Shown piece after piece: positions 27,044 to 35,979 of a DNA stretch of 64,000 bases (positions are counted from its first letter, which is position 1; each line of letters opens with the position of its first letter). The stretch is taken from positions 51,120 to 115,119 of the forward strand of contig JAMPXJ010000011.1 in NCBI GenBank assembly GCA_023701205.1. Reading direction: 5' to 3'. Position numbers and translations under genes: made by a program. This DNA is from Oligoflexia bacterium (GTDB lineage: Bacteria > Bdellovibrionota > UBA1018). The notes beneath the pieces were generated by a model. The model ran no database searches and was not told the DNA's origin. It saw only the letters and a list, made by a program, of their open reading frames with translations.

Positions 27044-27940
27044 ATGAGCTATTTCACGGAGGTGAAAAAGCTGGAGGCCGCCTATGCGCTCAAGCCGCTC
27101 GATCGTGCGAAGCTGCTCGCGCTCTATCCGGTGTTCAAGCTCCATTATTGGTTTGATCACGGCACCGCGCTCAGAAAGGCCGTCGCCCGGTTCGCGTTTG
27201 AGTCCATCTTGAAGGGGGTGGCGGTCAGGATAGCGCTCTTTTCGACCTTTCATCGGAAATACGTCCGTGTTCCGCTGTGGCTCGTTCCCGATCATCTGAC
27301 GAGCTTTCGCGAGATCTTCTGGTATCACGGCTATGCGCTGGACCCCGGGTGGAAGCCGACCTCGCTGATCGATGCCGGAGCCAATATCGGGTACGCAAGC
27401 CTTTACTTCGCGTTTCATCACCCGATCCGCAGCATCCTGGCGATCGAAGCCAATCCCAGGCTGTTCGCAAAACTTGGGGAGATCGCGCGGGTGATCTCCG
27501 GGTTGGGAGTCGACATCCGCGTCGCGAAGGGGGCACTCGTAGGAATTCCAAGAAAGCTCCTGTTCCAGATCCGTTCCAATAGCCGGGACTCGTCAGTGGG
27601 CGCGTCGGGTGACTCGTTCGGGAGCGGGTCCTTAGGCGCTATTGAGGTCGACGGCAGGAGGCTCGCTGATTGGAAGAGCAGCCTGGGTTTCAAACCGGAT
27701 GAGTTTTCCGGGGAGTGCCTGCTGAAGATCGATGTCGAGGGGTCGGAGTACGAGATTCTCGAGCAGGACCCCGAGGTGTTTCGCGGCCCCGCCTACCTCA
27801 TCGGAGAGATTCATGGCGAGCAGGCGCGGCGCGACGGCTTCGCCGCCGAGCTTTCGAGCCAGGTGAGTATCAGCAAGAGAATCACGACCCCGGCATGCGC
27901 CACAGTTGAGGTTCTCTATGGATACCGGCGGGTAGGCTGA
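27044..27940 (+). CDS. FkbM-family SAM-dependent methyltransferase
   Basis: 298 residues. The ATG at 27044 is used; the frame extends upstream inside the LysR gene without sense. The SAM-binding motif I is TSLIDAGANIGYASLYFA near residue 106, motif II is ILAIEANPRLF, and the FkbM signature LLKIDVEGSEYEILEQ is present near residue 225, with a final YLIGEIHGE. FkbM enzymes O-methylate sugars or small molecules and are common in surface-polysaccharide loci. The first ~90 residues are an extra helical N-terminal region. The downstream beta-helix glycosidase-like gene supports a glycan-related context. Confidence 0.88.
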   Translation: MSYFTEVKKLEAAYALKPLDRAKLLALYPVFKLHYWFDHGTALRKAVARFAFESILKGVAVRIALFSTFHRKYVRVPLWLVPDHLTSFREIFWYHGYALDPGWKPTSLIDAGANIGYASLYFAFHHPIRSILAIEANPRLFAKLGEIARVISGLGVDIRVAKGALVGIPRKLLFQIRSNSRDSSVGASGDSFGSGSLGAIEVDGRRLADWKSSLGFKPDEFSGECLLKIDVEGSEYEILEQDPEVFRGPAYLIGEIHGEQARRDGFAAELSSQVSISKRITTPACATVEVLYGYRRVG

Positions 27941-28047
27941 AGTAGCAGGATCGGGGCTGGGGAATGTCAAACTTATAGGCAGTGGATCGGGTGTTCGACA
28001 CTGTCGGATGACCCGTTCGCCTACCGCACGTCCTGGCGGGAACATGA

Positions 28048-28068
28048 ATTGCTCTCTCTATGAGCAAT
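28048..28068 (+). promoter_or_regulatory. Hairpin abutting the start codon of the beta-helix gene
   Basis: ATTGCTC (28048-28054) and GAGCAAT (28062-28068) are perfect complements with a 7-nt loop, ending 1 nt before the ATG at 28070. No Shine-Dalgarno is seen outside it, so the structure could limit ribosome access. Confidence 0.4.
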
Positions 28069-28069
28069 C

Positions 28070-30268
28070 ATGAAGCACCTGGTTTTATTGATCGCACTCC
28101 TGGCGTTTTTCGGGCCCATCCCTGCGACCGCGGATGTGACCGCGGACCTTCAGCGTGCGATCGACTCCGCGATCGCTTCGGGACCCGGGGGGCGGGTGAC
28201 CTTTCCGGAGGGCATTTACCACCTGGACTGCGGTAACAGCACCCGCTTCGGGACCTGCCTGCAGATCTCCGGTGCGGCGGGCTTGAGGTTGGCAGGAAGC
28301 GGCGCGGACAAGACTCGCTTCGTGATTTCCAATCCACAAATGGGCTTCCTGAGCGTCAGCGATTCCTCCGATGTGGAGATTGGCGGCTTCGCCATCGATT
28401 ACAGCTCCGTGCCTTTCACGCAAGGCACGGTCCTGCAGGTCGATGGCGTACGCAACGAGCTGAGCGTAGCGCTCGATGCCGGGTATCCACGCTTCGATGC
28501 GGCGATCTTCAGCGCGCAAAACCTGAGCACGACTTTCGGAATGATTTTCGATCCCAATACCGCCCGACTCAAAAAGGGTATCCCGGATCACTTCGGTATC
28601 GGCTACGCGGAGGCGAAGGGCGACGGGAGCTGGCGGGTAGGGCTCTCGGCGGTGAACGGGATCGCGGCCGGCGATCGGTTCGTGTTGCCGCATCGCGGGA
28701 GCAGTCTTTTCACCTTTTTCCGCAATCAGGGAATCCGCTTCCGCGGGGTACGCGTCGCGGCGAGCCCGGGTCTGGTGAGCGCGTGGGTCCAGAATCATGG
28801 AGTTATCGGAATCGAAGGGATCGAGATCCACAGGACGGGCAACCGCCTGCTTTCATCCACGGCCGATGCCTTCCACCTGCTCGATAACGACGCGAAGGTC
28901 TCGATCACCGGCTGCACGTTGGAAGGGATGGCCGATGATGCCCTCAATACCCGTAGCACCGCGTTTCCGATCGTCGCGATCGAGCCCGGGGGCGCGCTGA
29001 TCCTCGACGGTCAGGGAGTCAGGGGATTCGCGCCGGGGCAGCTCTTGCAGGTGGTCGATCCCGCGACCCAGCTGCCGCGCGGCGCGAGCGCGATCGTCTC
29101 TGCTTGGACGAGGCCAGACGGTCGGATCCGGGTCTACGCGCAAGGGGGAATTGCGGGAGCCCGTGCGGGCGATCTGGTTTTCAACGCGAGCTTCGCGACA
29201 CCGAACATCCTGGTGCGAGGCAATGTCTTTTCGTATTTCAGGGGGATCTTCCGCGTGCGCAGCCCGGGCGCGATCCTCGCGTACAATCGCGTGGAAGACC
29301 CTGAGAACGCCCGGGTACTTGTTTCGGCGGATATCGTTCCCAGCTGGAAGGAGGGGCCTTCGCTTCTGGATCATCTGCCAGGGGTCTATTTCTACGGAAA
29401 TTCGGTTTCAGGCGGGGACTTCAACCTCCTCAAGCTCAACTATCAGAACGCGGGCGTCCCTCAGCTCAGCGGGACGGACGCGCTTCTGAGCCATCCGCTG
29501 GCGTTCGATCCCGAGTTTTACCGATCGTTCTACTGGGATCTGGCCGGAATGAGCGAAAGCGGACTCAGGTCTCACTGGCTGCGGCATGGGATTCAGGAGG
29601 CCAGGCGCGGCAGTGCGGGCTTGAGCCCAGAAGAGTATCTCGAGCTCTATCCCGATCTGTCCCGGGCTTTCGGCAGTGATCGGATCTCCGGCATCCTGCA
29701 TTTTCTTTTGTTCGGGAATGCGCAGGAGCTGCGCTCCGGGTCCTGGGCGGGCGGCCCTCACGTTTTTGACCCGACCGCGTATCGCGCGCTCAACCAAGAC
29801 CTCGGCGGAATGAGCGTCAGTCAGCTCGGGGTACACTGGCTGCGCCATGGGATCGGTGAGGGACGCAGGGCGCATCTGAAATTCCACTCTCGGGAGTACC
29901 TGGCTTTGTATGCCGATCTTCGTGATCACCTCGGTGGGACTGGCTATGGTGGGGCGATCCGGCATTTCGTCGCTCATGGGGCCACGCGGGAATTCCGGAG
30001 CGGCTCTTACACGACTGATGCGAGGGTCTATCTCCCAACGGAATACGCTTCGCGCAACTCTGACCTGGCGGGCCTGAGCGAGCTCGAGCTGGGAGCGCAT
30101 TGGCTGCTGCACGGGATCGGCGAAGGAAGACAGGCCTCTCCGGACTTCTGGACGCTACGCTATCTGTCGCTTTATCCCGATCTGCAAAGCGCCTTCGGCT
30201 CGGATTACCGGGCGGCATTGGAACATTTTGTTCTCCACGGACTGCGGGAGGGGCGCGTCTCCCGATAA
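28070..30268 (+). CDS. Secreted GH110-like beta-helix protein with C-terminal YPDL/HGxxEGR repeats
   Basis: 732 residues. A Sec signal (MKHLVLLIALLAFFGPIPATA) leads into a right-handed beta-helix of about 440 residues. The stretch RFRGVRVAASPGLVSAW, then STADAFHLLDNDAKVSITGC and MADDALNTRS follows the pattern of GH110 alpha-1,3-galactosidases (SADATHF..C......C......DDATN), including the acidic DAFH and DDALN clusters. The remaining ~240 residues are tandem repeats, FDPxxYRxxYxDLxGMSxxxLxxHWLxHGxxEGR alternating with YLxLYPDLxxAFGxDxxxxxxHFxxxGxxxEFRSG. These repeats are known at the C-terminus of secreted and surface proteins. It is probably an exported glycan-active enzyme; the exact linkage is not determined. 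Confidence 0.78.
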   Translation: MKHLVLLIALLAFFGPIPATADVTADLQRAIDSAIASGPGGRVTFPEGIYHLDCGNSTRFGTCLQISGAAGLRLAGSGADKTRFVISNPQMGFLSVSDSSDVEIGGFAIDYSSVPFTQGTVLQVDGVRNELSVALDAGYPRFDAAIFSAQNLSTTFGMIFDPNTARLKKGIPDHFGIGYAEAKGDGSWRVGLSAVNGIAAGDRFVLPHRGSSLFTFFRNQGIRFRGVRVAASPGLVSAWVQNHGVIGIEGIEIHRTGNRLLSSTADAFHLLDNDAKVSITGCTLEGMADDALNTRSTAFPIVAIEPGGALILDGQGVRGFAPGQLLQVVDPATQLPRGASAIVSAWTRPDGRIRVYAQGGIAGARAGDLVFNASFATPNILVRGNVFSYFRGIFRVRSPGAILAYNRVEDPENARVLVSADIVPSWKEGPSLLDHLPGVYFYGNSVSGGDFNLLKLNYQNAGVPQLSGTDALLSHPLAFDPEFYRSFYWDLAGMSESGLRSHWLRHGIQEARRGSAGLSPEEYLELYPDLSRAFGSDRISGILHFLLFGNAQELRSGSWAGGPHVFDPTAYRALNQDLGGMSVSQLGVHWLRHGIGEGRRAHLKFHSREYLALYADLRDHLGGTGYGGAIRHFVAHGATREFRSGSYTTDARVYLPTEYASRNSDLAGLSELELGAHWLLHGIGEGRQASPDFWTLRYLSLYPDLQSAFGSDYRAALEHFVLHGLREGRVSR

Positions 30269-30302
30269 TTCCGGCGGAAACAGCCCTTGACTCACTCCGG
30301 GT

Positions 30303-31136
30303 TCAGTTCCCGATGAGCTGATTCGTCACGGCCGGATCAGCGCCCAGATGATAGGTCCGCAGATGCGTGCCGTAACCCGAGGGGCTGCAGTTGCCCGTAT
30401 AGGTGGCGAGCACGCGCGGCCGCTCGAAAGTTGAGAGCGCCTGAGTGGAGCGCAGGCTGACCGCGGCCATCGTGGGATTCGCGCTCGAGACGAGCATGCC
30501 GTAATGGGGGACGCGGCCCTCCGCGGAGATCAGCGCCTTGAAATAAGTCGTGATGTCGAAGTTCACCGTGGTGGCGCTGCCCGAGGTTCCCGTCGTATTC
30601 GCCGCGAAGGAGACCGAGGGGTCAATATCCCCGCCGGGCGTGCTCCAGAGGCCCTTCTTTGAAAAGGGGTGGGCACGGTTCCAGCTCGCGGATTGCCACC
30701 AGGGCTTGGCCAGGAGGTTGAGCTGGAGCTTTCCGCTCAGGGCGGGCTCGATCGTGCGGGAGGCGTCGACGTCGAGCACGATCGTGGCGCTCGAGAGGTT
30801 CTCCGGGCGCAGGATCTCGTCGCTGCAGCTGATGATCCGGGCCATGACCTCAAACGGCATGTAGAACAGGAAGAGCAGGCCCTGCTCGAGGATCTCCTCG
30901 AGCGTCTCATCGGTATCCTTGTCCGTGGTGGGGAGCTTGAGGATGATCCGTTCCTCGAGGCTCGCGCTCCTGGAGGCGAGGACGTACTCGAGCTCCGAAT
31001 GATTGGCTTCATCCGCGGAGCTGATGTAGGTGTCCGTTTCGAGCGGAAGCGTTTGGGTGATCGAGGTCTGACCGCAGCCGGCGAGCAGCGCGGCAGCCAA
31101 GGCGGGCAAAACGGCGGTTTTCGTCAGAATTCGCAT
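30303..31136 (-). CDS. Lipoprotein with DNRLRE-like beta-sandwich
   Basis: 277 residues. The lipoprotein signal ends at LAGC (Cys21). The mature sequence ETDTYISSADEANHSELEYVLASRS, a run of strands ERIILKLP and TIVLDVDAS, and the end VSLRSTQALSTFERPRVLATYTG follow the pattern of DNRLRE/CBM96-type domains (D.Y.......N.......L.........L..F.........A.L......). Its start lies inside the stop region of the upstream barrel gene (13-bp overlap), so the two are co-translated and may form an outer-membrane complex. Confidence 0.68.
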   Translation of the reverse strand: MRILTKTAVLPALAAALLAGCGQTSITQTLPLETDTYISSADEANHSELEYVLASRSASLEERIILKLPTTDKDTDETLEEILEQGLLFLFYMPFEVMARIISCSDEILRPENLSSATIVLDVDASRTIEPALSGKLQLNLLAKPWWQSASWNRAHPFSKKGLWSTPGGDIDPSVSFAANTTGTSGSATTVNFDITTYFKALISAEGRVPHYGMLVSSANPTMAAVSLRSTQALSTFERPRVLATYTGNCSPSGYGTHLRTYHLGADPAVTNQLIGN

Positions 31137-31966
31137 CGGACCTCCGCGAACAGGGATTTACGGGCCATGAGATAGTCATTCAGGTAAACAGGAGCCTGTA
31201 ACAGGAACTCCTCGGAATCCGAGCGCGTGGGAAAAACCGCCGCCGCCCGGAGCCAGAGCTCGGCCGCGCCAAGGCGGACTCCGGCGCCCGCCTCAGGGCG
31301 GTAAACCGCCTGCTGGCCGATGTAGTAGCCGAACTGGTCGGAGGCGATCGCGGCCGCGCCCAGGCTGTAGATCCCGAGCGAGCCCTCGGCCAGGATCGGG
31401 CCGAGCTCAAAACGCACTCCGGGACGCAGCAGATAGGATAAATTCCAGGAGATCTCCGTTTGGATTCCCTCGGCTTCGGAAAGCGTGACGTCGTTGAAGC
31501 TGAGGATCTTGAAATCGGCGAAAGGCCGGAGCAAGCCCGCGCGCGATTGAAGGCGGGCCACGGCCGCCCAACGCGAACCTTCCAAAGGCGTGCCCCGGAC
31601 CGGAGCCTGGGTGAGAAGGGACTGGCTTTCGAACTCGATCCCGAAGCCCAGGAGCGTGGGCTTGAGGTCGATCCAGACGCCGATGCCACCGCCGAGGATC
31701 GCTTCGAGCGCGTGCCGGGGAGTGCCGAAGTGCAGATCGCCCCAGCCTCCGCCGCGGCCTCCTTCGGGCGGGGATTCAAAGGAGAGGCCCAGCACGACGG
31801 GAGGGGCGACGCTCGCGCGGCTCAGCTCGAGCGGGAGGTCGGAGAAGTGCTCCAGCGCCGCGCCGACCCGGGCGTAGAGCTGGGTCTGGCCCTTCTCGGC
31901 GGCGTACGTTAGCGTGTCGAAGTGAAGGCTCGATCCCAGCAAGAGCAGCGCGACCCACGGACTCAT
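31124..31966 (-). CDS. Outer-membrane beta-barrel protein of unknown function
   Basis: 280 residues. An N-terminal hydrophobic segment (WVALLLLGSSLHF) precedes alternating amphipathic strands (QLYARVGAALEHF, GIGVWIDLKPTLLGFGIEFES, FADFKILSFNDVTL, GVRFELGPILAEGSLGIYSLG, LWLRAAAVF) and the chain ends in SLFAEVRCEF, a C-terminal Phe as required for BAM-mediated insertion. No channel family is recognised. It overlaps and probably partners the lipoprotein gene at 30303-31136. Confidence 0.72.
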   Translation of the reverse strand: MSPWVALLLLGSSLHFDTLTYAAEKGQTQLYARVGAALEHFSDLPLELSRASVAPPVVLGLSFESPPEGGRGGGWGDLHFGTPRHALEAILGGGIGVWIDLKPTLLGFGIEFESQSLLTQAPVRGTPLEGSRWAAVARLQSRAGLLRPFADFKILSFNDVTLSEAEGIQTEISWNLSYLLRPGVRFELGPILAEGSLGIYSLGAAAIASDQFGYYIGQQAVYRPEAGAGVRLGAAELWLRAAAVFPTRSDSEEFLLQAPVYLNDYLMARKSLFAEVRCEF

Positions 31967-32115
31967 CAGAGGACCCCCATGCCCAGCGCGACGAGCGGAA
32001 TCAGGATCATTTCCATGGCCTCAGGCTAGCATGGGTCCTGAGGCGGGCTCATCTGAAAAGAAGCTGAAATCCCATTCCATTGGAGTTAGGATGCCCCGGA
32101 ACGGAGCGGGTTCCG

Positions 32116-33441
32116 ATGGATGATCTTCTGGCGGCGCGGCTGCAGATGGCTTTCAGCCTGGGGTTCCACATCATCTTCGCCGCCATCGGCGTGGCGATGC
32201 CGTTTCTGATGGCTGCCGCGCACGCGCTGCATCTGCTCGGACGCGGCCCGGGTTACCGGACCCTGACGAAGGCCTGGTCGCGCGGAGTGGCGATCTTCTT
32301 CGCGGTGGGCGCGGTGTCGGGCACGGCGCTCTCCTTTGAGCTCGGCTTGCTCTGGCCGCGCTTCATGGAACACGCCGGCCCGATCATCGGGATGCCGTTT
32401 TCGTGGGAAGGGACCGCGTTTTTCCTCGAAGCCATCGCGATCGGAATCTTTCTTTACGGCTGGGGACGGGTGCGACCCTGGACGCATTGGGCAAGCGGTC
32501 TCGTCACGGGGATCGCCGGGGTGGCTTCGGCCTTCTTCGTCATCTGCGCCAACGGCTGGATGAACAGCCCGGCGGGCTTCGACTGGAACGGCGGAGATCC
32601 CGTGAACATCGATCCCTGGGCGGCGATGTTCAACGACGCGGCCTTCCTGCAGGGGCTGCACATGGTGGTCGCGGCGTTTCAGGCCGTGGGCTTCGGCGTG
32701 GCCGGCATCCATGCGGGGCTCTATCTGCGCACGCGCTACGCGATTCATCGTCAGGGCGTGATGATCGCTTTCGTGATGGCGGCGCTCGCCTCGATCGCGC
32801 AGCCGATCGTCGGCGATTTCGCCGCCAAGAGCGTGGCTCGCCGGCAGCCGGTGAAGCTCGCCGCGATGGAAGCGCTCTTTGATACCCAGGCTCGCGCCCC
32901 GCTCCTGATCGGAGGGCTTCCCGATGCGGCGGCCGCGCGGACGGAGTACGCCATCGAGCTGCCTGGAATGCTGAGCTTTCTCGCGCACGGGGAGTTCTCC
33001 GCCGTGGTCAAGGGGCTCAAGGACTTTCCGCGCGAGGACTGGCCGCCGGTCCTGATCACGCATCTGGCTTTCCAGCTGATGGTGGGCGTCGGGGGGCTGC
33101 TGCTGGCGGTTTCGCTCGCCGGGGTTTTGTTGCTCTGGCGCAAGCCCGAGAAGTTCTTCTCTCCGGGGATGCTGCGGCTTCTCGTGCTTTGCGCTCCCTT
33201 GGGCTTCCTCGCGATCGAGGCCGGTTGGACGGTGACGGAGGTGGGTCGACAGCCCTGGATCATCCAAGGACTCCTGCGTACCTCCGAGGCGCTCACGCCG
33301 CGTCCGGGGATCGTCTTCACCTTCGCGGTCTATCTGGGACTCTATCTTTTCCTCGCGGCGGTGGTGACGCTCCTGATGAGCCGGCAGGTGCAGGCGCTCC
33401 ACCGTGAGCTCGCCGGCCGGAGCGAAGGAGAGATCCCATGA
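32116..33441 (+). CDS. cydA: Cytochrome bd-type quinol oxidase subunit I (CioA-like)
   Basis: 441 residues, nine predicted membrane helices. The ATG at 32116 is preferred to a TTG at 32080 because the conserved LLAARLQMAFSLGFHIIFA opening starts there. That His and His of FLQGLHMVVAAF are expected heme ligands; GWMNSPAG is the family signature. The Q-loop is of the short type, as in cyanide-insensitive (CIO) enzymes. The subunit oxidises quinol and reduces O2 to water with high affinity in the inner membrane, without proton pumping. The ATG of cydB overlaps its stop by 4 nt. Confidence 0.95.
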   Translation: MDDLLAARLQMAFSLGFHIIFAAIGVAMPFLMAAAHALHLLGRGPGYRTLTKAWSRGVAIFFAVGAVSGTALSFELGLLWPRFMEHAGPIIGMPFSWEGTAFFLEAIAIGIFLYGWGRVRPWTHWASGLVTGIAGVASAFFVICANGWMNSPAGFDWNGGDPVNIDPWAAMFNDAAFLQGLHMVVAAFQAVGFGVAGIHAGLYLRTRYAIHRQGVMIAFVMAALASIAQPIVGDFAAKSVARRQPVKLAAMEALFDTQARAPLLIGGLPDAAAARTEYAIELPGMLSFLAHGEFSAVVKGLKDFPREDWPPVLITHLAFQLMVGVGGLLLAVSLAGVLLLWRKPEKFFSPGMLRLLVLCAPLGFLAIEAGWTVTEVGRQPWIIQGLLRTSEALTPRPGIVFTFAVYLGLYLFLAAVVTLLMSRQVQALHRELAGRSEGEIP

Positions 33442-34460
33442 GCTGGACCCGCCTTGCGATCGAGCTTTTTCTCGCGGCATCGCTCGTGTTTTACGTGCTG
33501 TTCGCCGGCGCGGACTTCGGCGCGGGGATCCTCGAGCTTTTCCGCGGCTCGCGCCGATCCGACGAGCAGCAGCGCCTGGTTTCGCATGCGATGGCGCCGG
33601 TCTGGGAAGCCAACCACGTCTGGCTCGTGCTCGCGGTGGTGATCCTTTTCATGGGCTTTCCCGTCATTTACACGACCGCGTCGACGTATCTCTTCTTGCC
33701 GCTCGTGGCGATTCTGGTCGGGGTCGTCGCGCGCGGGACGGCGTTCACCTTCCGGCACTACGATACGCTCACGCGGCGGTATTACCGCGCTTACTCCGGA
33801 GTTTTCGCCTGGTCGAGCCTTTGGACCGCGTTTTTCCTGGGCACCGTGCCGGCGGCGCTCATGCTCGGCCGGATCGATCCCTCGGCCTCGGGATTCAGCG
33901 CGCTCTTCCTCGACAGCTGGCTCAATCCTTTCGGCGCGGTGATGGGTGTTTTCACCTGCTGCCTTTTCAGCTTTCTGGCCTCGCTCTATCTTTCGGGAGA
34001 GACGCGCGACGAGGAGCTTCGCGCGATCTTCCGGAGGCGGGCCGCATTCGCCTGTGGCGCGATGGTGCTCGCGGGGGGCGGGGTATTCGTGACCGCGGAG
34101 CTCAGTGGCCTGCCGCTGCTTGGGGAGTTCTTCGCGCATCCGCTCAGCGTGGCGTGTTTCATCGTGGCCACGGCCCTTCTCGTGCCTTTCTGGTTCAATC
34201 TCCGGAGGCGGGGAAACGTCACGATCGAGCGCGTGCTCGCGGCGGCGATCGTGGCGCTGGTTCTGCTCGGGTGGTTCGCCGTGCAGTATCCGGTGGCGAT
34301 CCGCATGGCCGAACCGATCACCTTCGAGCGCGCGGCGGCTCCCGAGGCCACGCTGCGGGCGTTGCTCGGCGCGCTGGTCGTCGGAATCCTGCTGATTCTG
34401 CCGGCGCTGCTTTACCTGCTCAAAGTCTTCAAATGGGAGACATTGGAACGGGAAGGCTGA
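33438..34460 (+). CDS. cydB: Cytochrome bd-type quinol oxidase subunit II
   Basis: 340 residues, eight or nine membrane helices. The N-terminal FYVLFAGADFGAGILELF and APVWEANHVWLVLAVVILFMGFP segments are hallmarks of CydB/CioB. It completes the heterodimeric bd oxidase with the overlapping cydA (ATGA junction). No cydX-like small ORF follows; the stop is only 2 bp from the stop of the convergent nosY. Assembly genes cydCD are not in the window. Confidence 0.95.
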   Translation: MSWTRLAIELFLAASLVFYVLFAGADFGAGILELFRGSRRSDEQQRLVSHAMAPVWEANHVWLVLAVVILFMGFPVIYTTASTYLFLPLVAILVGVVARGTAFTFRHYDTLTRRYYRAYSGVFAWSSLWTAFFLGTVPAALMLGRIDPSASGFSALFLDSWLNPFGAVMGVFTCCLFSFLASLYLSGETRDEELRAIFRRRAAFACGAMVLAGGGVFVTAELSGLPLLGEFFAHPLSVACFIVATALLVPFWFNLRRRGNVTIERVLAAAIVALVLLGWFAVQYPVAIRMAEPITFERAAAPEATLRALLGALVVGILLILPALLYLLKVFKWETLEREG

Positions 34461-34462
34461 GG

Positions 34463-35254
34463 CTAGAGATCCCGCTTCTCAAAGCGCCGCAGCCCGAGCC
34501 AGAATGGAAACGTCGTCCAGACCACGAGTCCACCGAGCGTGATCGCCGGACCCGCGCCGCCGGACAGGAATTTCATGAGGATGCGGCCGGTGTAGCCCAG
34601 CATCGCGCTCAGGTCCAGGCCGAGGAGAAGGCCGACCCGGGCGAGGTCGATGGGATTGATGGCCATGAGCACGAGCGCCGGTGTCTCGATCGGGTAGTCC
34701 TGGAACGCGTGGATCGCCGCGAAGACGAGCGCGTCGTGCACGAGCGCGAAATACATCCAGAGCGCGAACGCGGCGCCGATTCCCTTCATGCGGTCGGCGA
34801 AACACACCGAGACCGCCATCCCGATCGCGACGAAGCTCAGGCAGAGCAGCACGCCCACGGCCAGCAGCAGGAGCGTGCCCGAGTAAAGAGCCCCCTCGAA
34901 CGCGAGCGCGGCAAGCGTGCCTGCGAGGTAAGTCCCTCCGAGCGCCAGGCTCAGTGACGCCCAGCGCGCGAGCCAAACGGCGCTCCGGCTCATCGGCTGC
35001 GTCAGGAGGAGCGCGGTGAAGGGCTCCGCCGCGTACCAGGTGATCGAGGCGTAGAGAATGCTGATCATCGGGACGACGAGCAGCACCAGGCTCGAAAGGC
35101 TCGCGGCGGCCCGTGCCGGGTCGTTCCCGAAGCGCAGGAGGGCGAAGGTGAAGGCCGCGAAAAACACGCCGTACAGCCCGAGCCAGCGAGCGCGCAGGAC
35201 GCTGATCGCCTCGTACCGGATGAGCTTGCGGAAATCCTGGAGCGTGCGTTTCAT
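34463..35254 (-). CDS. nosY: NosY-type ABC-2 permease for nitrous oxide reductase maturation
   Basis: 263 residues with six hydrophobic segments (for example LYGVFFAAFTFALLRFG, SSLVLLVVPMISILYASI, TLLLLAVGVLLCLSFVAIGMA) and the ABC-2 pattern of NosY: TWYAAEPFTALLLTQPMSRSA early and INPIDLARVG late. NosY with NosF and NosD forms the complex that supplies sulfur/copper for the CuZ centre of N2O reductase. The ATG overlaps the nosF stop (ATGA). It is last in the nosLDFY operon. A longer open frame running to 35845 is only the out-of-frame shadow of nosF. Confidence 0.9.
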   Translation of the reverse strand: MKRTLQDFRKLIRYEAISVLRARWLGLYGVFFAAFTFALLRFGNDPARAAASLSSLVLLVVPMISILYASITWYAAEPFTALLLTQPMSRSAVWLARWASLSLALGGTYLAGTLAALAFEGALYSGTLLLLAVGVLLCLSFVAIGMAVSVCFADRMKGIGAAFALWMYFALVHDALVFAAIHAFQDYPIETPALVLMAINPIDLARVGLLLGLDLSAMLGYTGRILMKFLSGGAGPAITLGGLVVWTTFPFWLGLRRFEKRDL

Positions 35255-35979
35255 GACGGTTCCGTCCCCCTCGGGGACTCTCCGGCGAAAAGCTCCGCGA
35301 TCGCGCGTTCCAGGTCGTTCTCCCCGAGTCTCGCCCGGAGCTCCGCGAGGCTTCCGGAATAAAGCGCGCGGCCTTCGGCCAGGAAGACGAGCTCGGAGGC
35401 GAGCTGGTCCACCTCGTTCATGAAATGGGAAACCAGGACGATCGTCTTGCCTTCGGCGTTGAGGCTCCGGAGGAGATCCTTGAACTGGACGCGCGATACC
35501 GGGTCGAGCCCCGCCGTGGGCTCGTCGCAGATCAGAAGCGGGGGATCGAAGAGCAGCGAGGCGAACGCCGCGACCTTCTGCCGGGTCCCGCCCGAGAGCT
35601 GCCCGAAGGGCTGTTTGAGGAACGGCTGCAGGCGGAATCGCTCGAGAAGTTCCCGCTTGCGCGGCGCCTCGCGCTCGCGGAGGCGCTCGAGCAGCGCGAT
35701 GAGCTCCTGCAACGCGAGGTTTGCCGGAAAGCTCGGTGTCTGGGGCAGATAGCCGATGAGCCGCCGGAAGCCTCCCGCCGGATCGATCAGCCTGCCGTCC
35801 ACGCGGATCGTGCCCGCGGAAGGAAGGACCAGTCCGAGGATGCACTTCATGAGCGTGGTCTTTCCGCAGGCGTTCGGCCCGACAACGCCGGTGATGCGGC
35901 CGCGGGGGATGCGCAGGTCGATCCCTTTGAGGATCTCGCGTCCCGCGTAGCTCTTGCGAAGGCCCTGGATCTCGATCAT
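35251..35979 (-). CDS. nosF: NosF-type ABC ATPase
   Basis: 242 residues. The Walker A is GPNACGKTT, the Q-loop is GYLPQTP, the signature is QLSGGTRQKVA, the Walker B is LLICDEPTAGLDP, and the H-loop is LVSHFMNEV. It is the cytosolic ATPase of the NosDFY copper/sulfur delivery machine. ATGA overlaps with both nosD upstream and nosY downstream enforce co-translation and stoichiometry. Walker A has an unusual Ala-Cys in place of the more common Gly-Ser/Ala-Gly. Confidence 0.93.
   Translation of the reverse strand: MIEIQGLRKSYAGREILKGIDLRIPRGRITGVVGPNACGKTTLMKCILGLVLPSAGTIRVDGRLIDPAGGFRRLIGYLPQTPSFPANLALQELIALLERLREREAPRKRELLERFRLQPFLKQPFGQLSGGTRQKVAAFASLLFDPPLLICDEPTAGLDPVSRVQFKDLLRSLNAEGKTIVLVSHFMNEVDQLASELVFLAEGRALYSGSLAELRARLGENDLERAIAELFAGESPRGTEPS

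Noticed and set aside
34463..35845. 460-codon fused frame covering nosY and part of nosF
   Set aside because: The upstream portion is out of frame with NosF and has no sense; NosY starts at the ATGA overlap at 35254.
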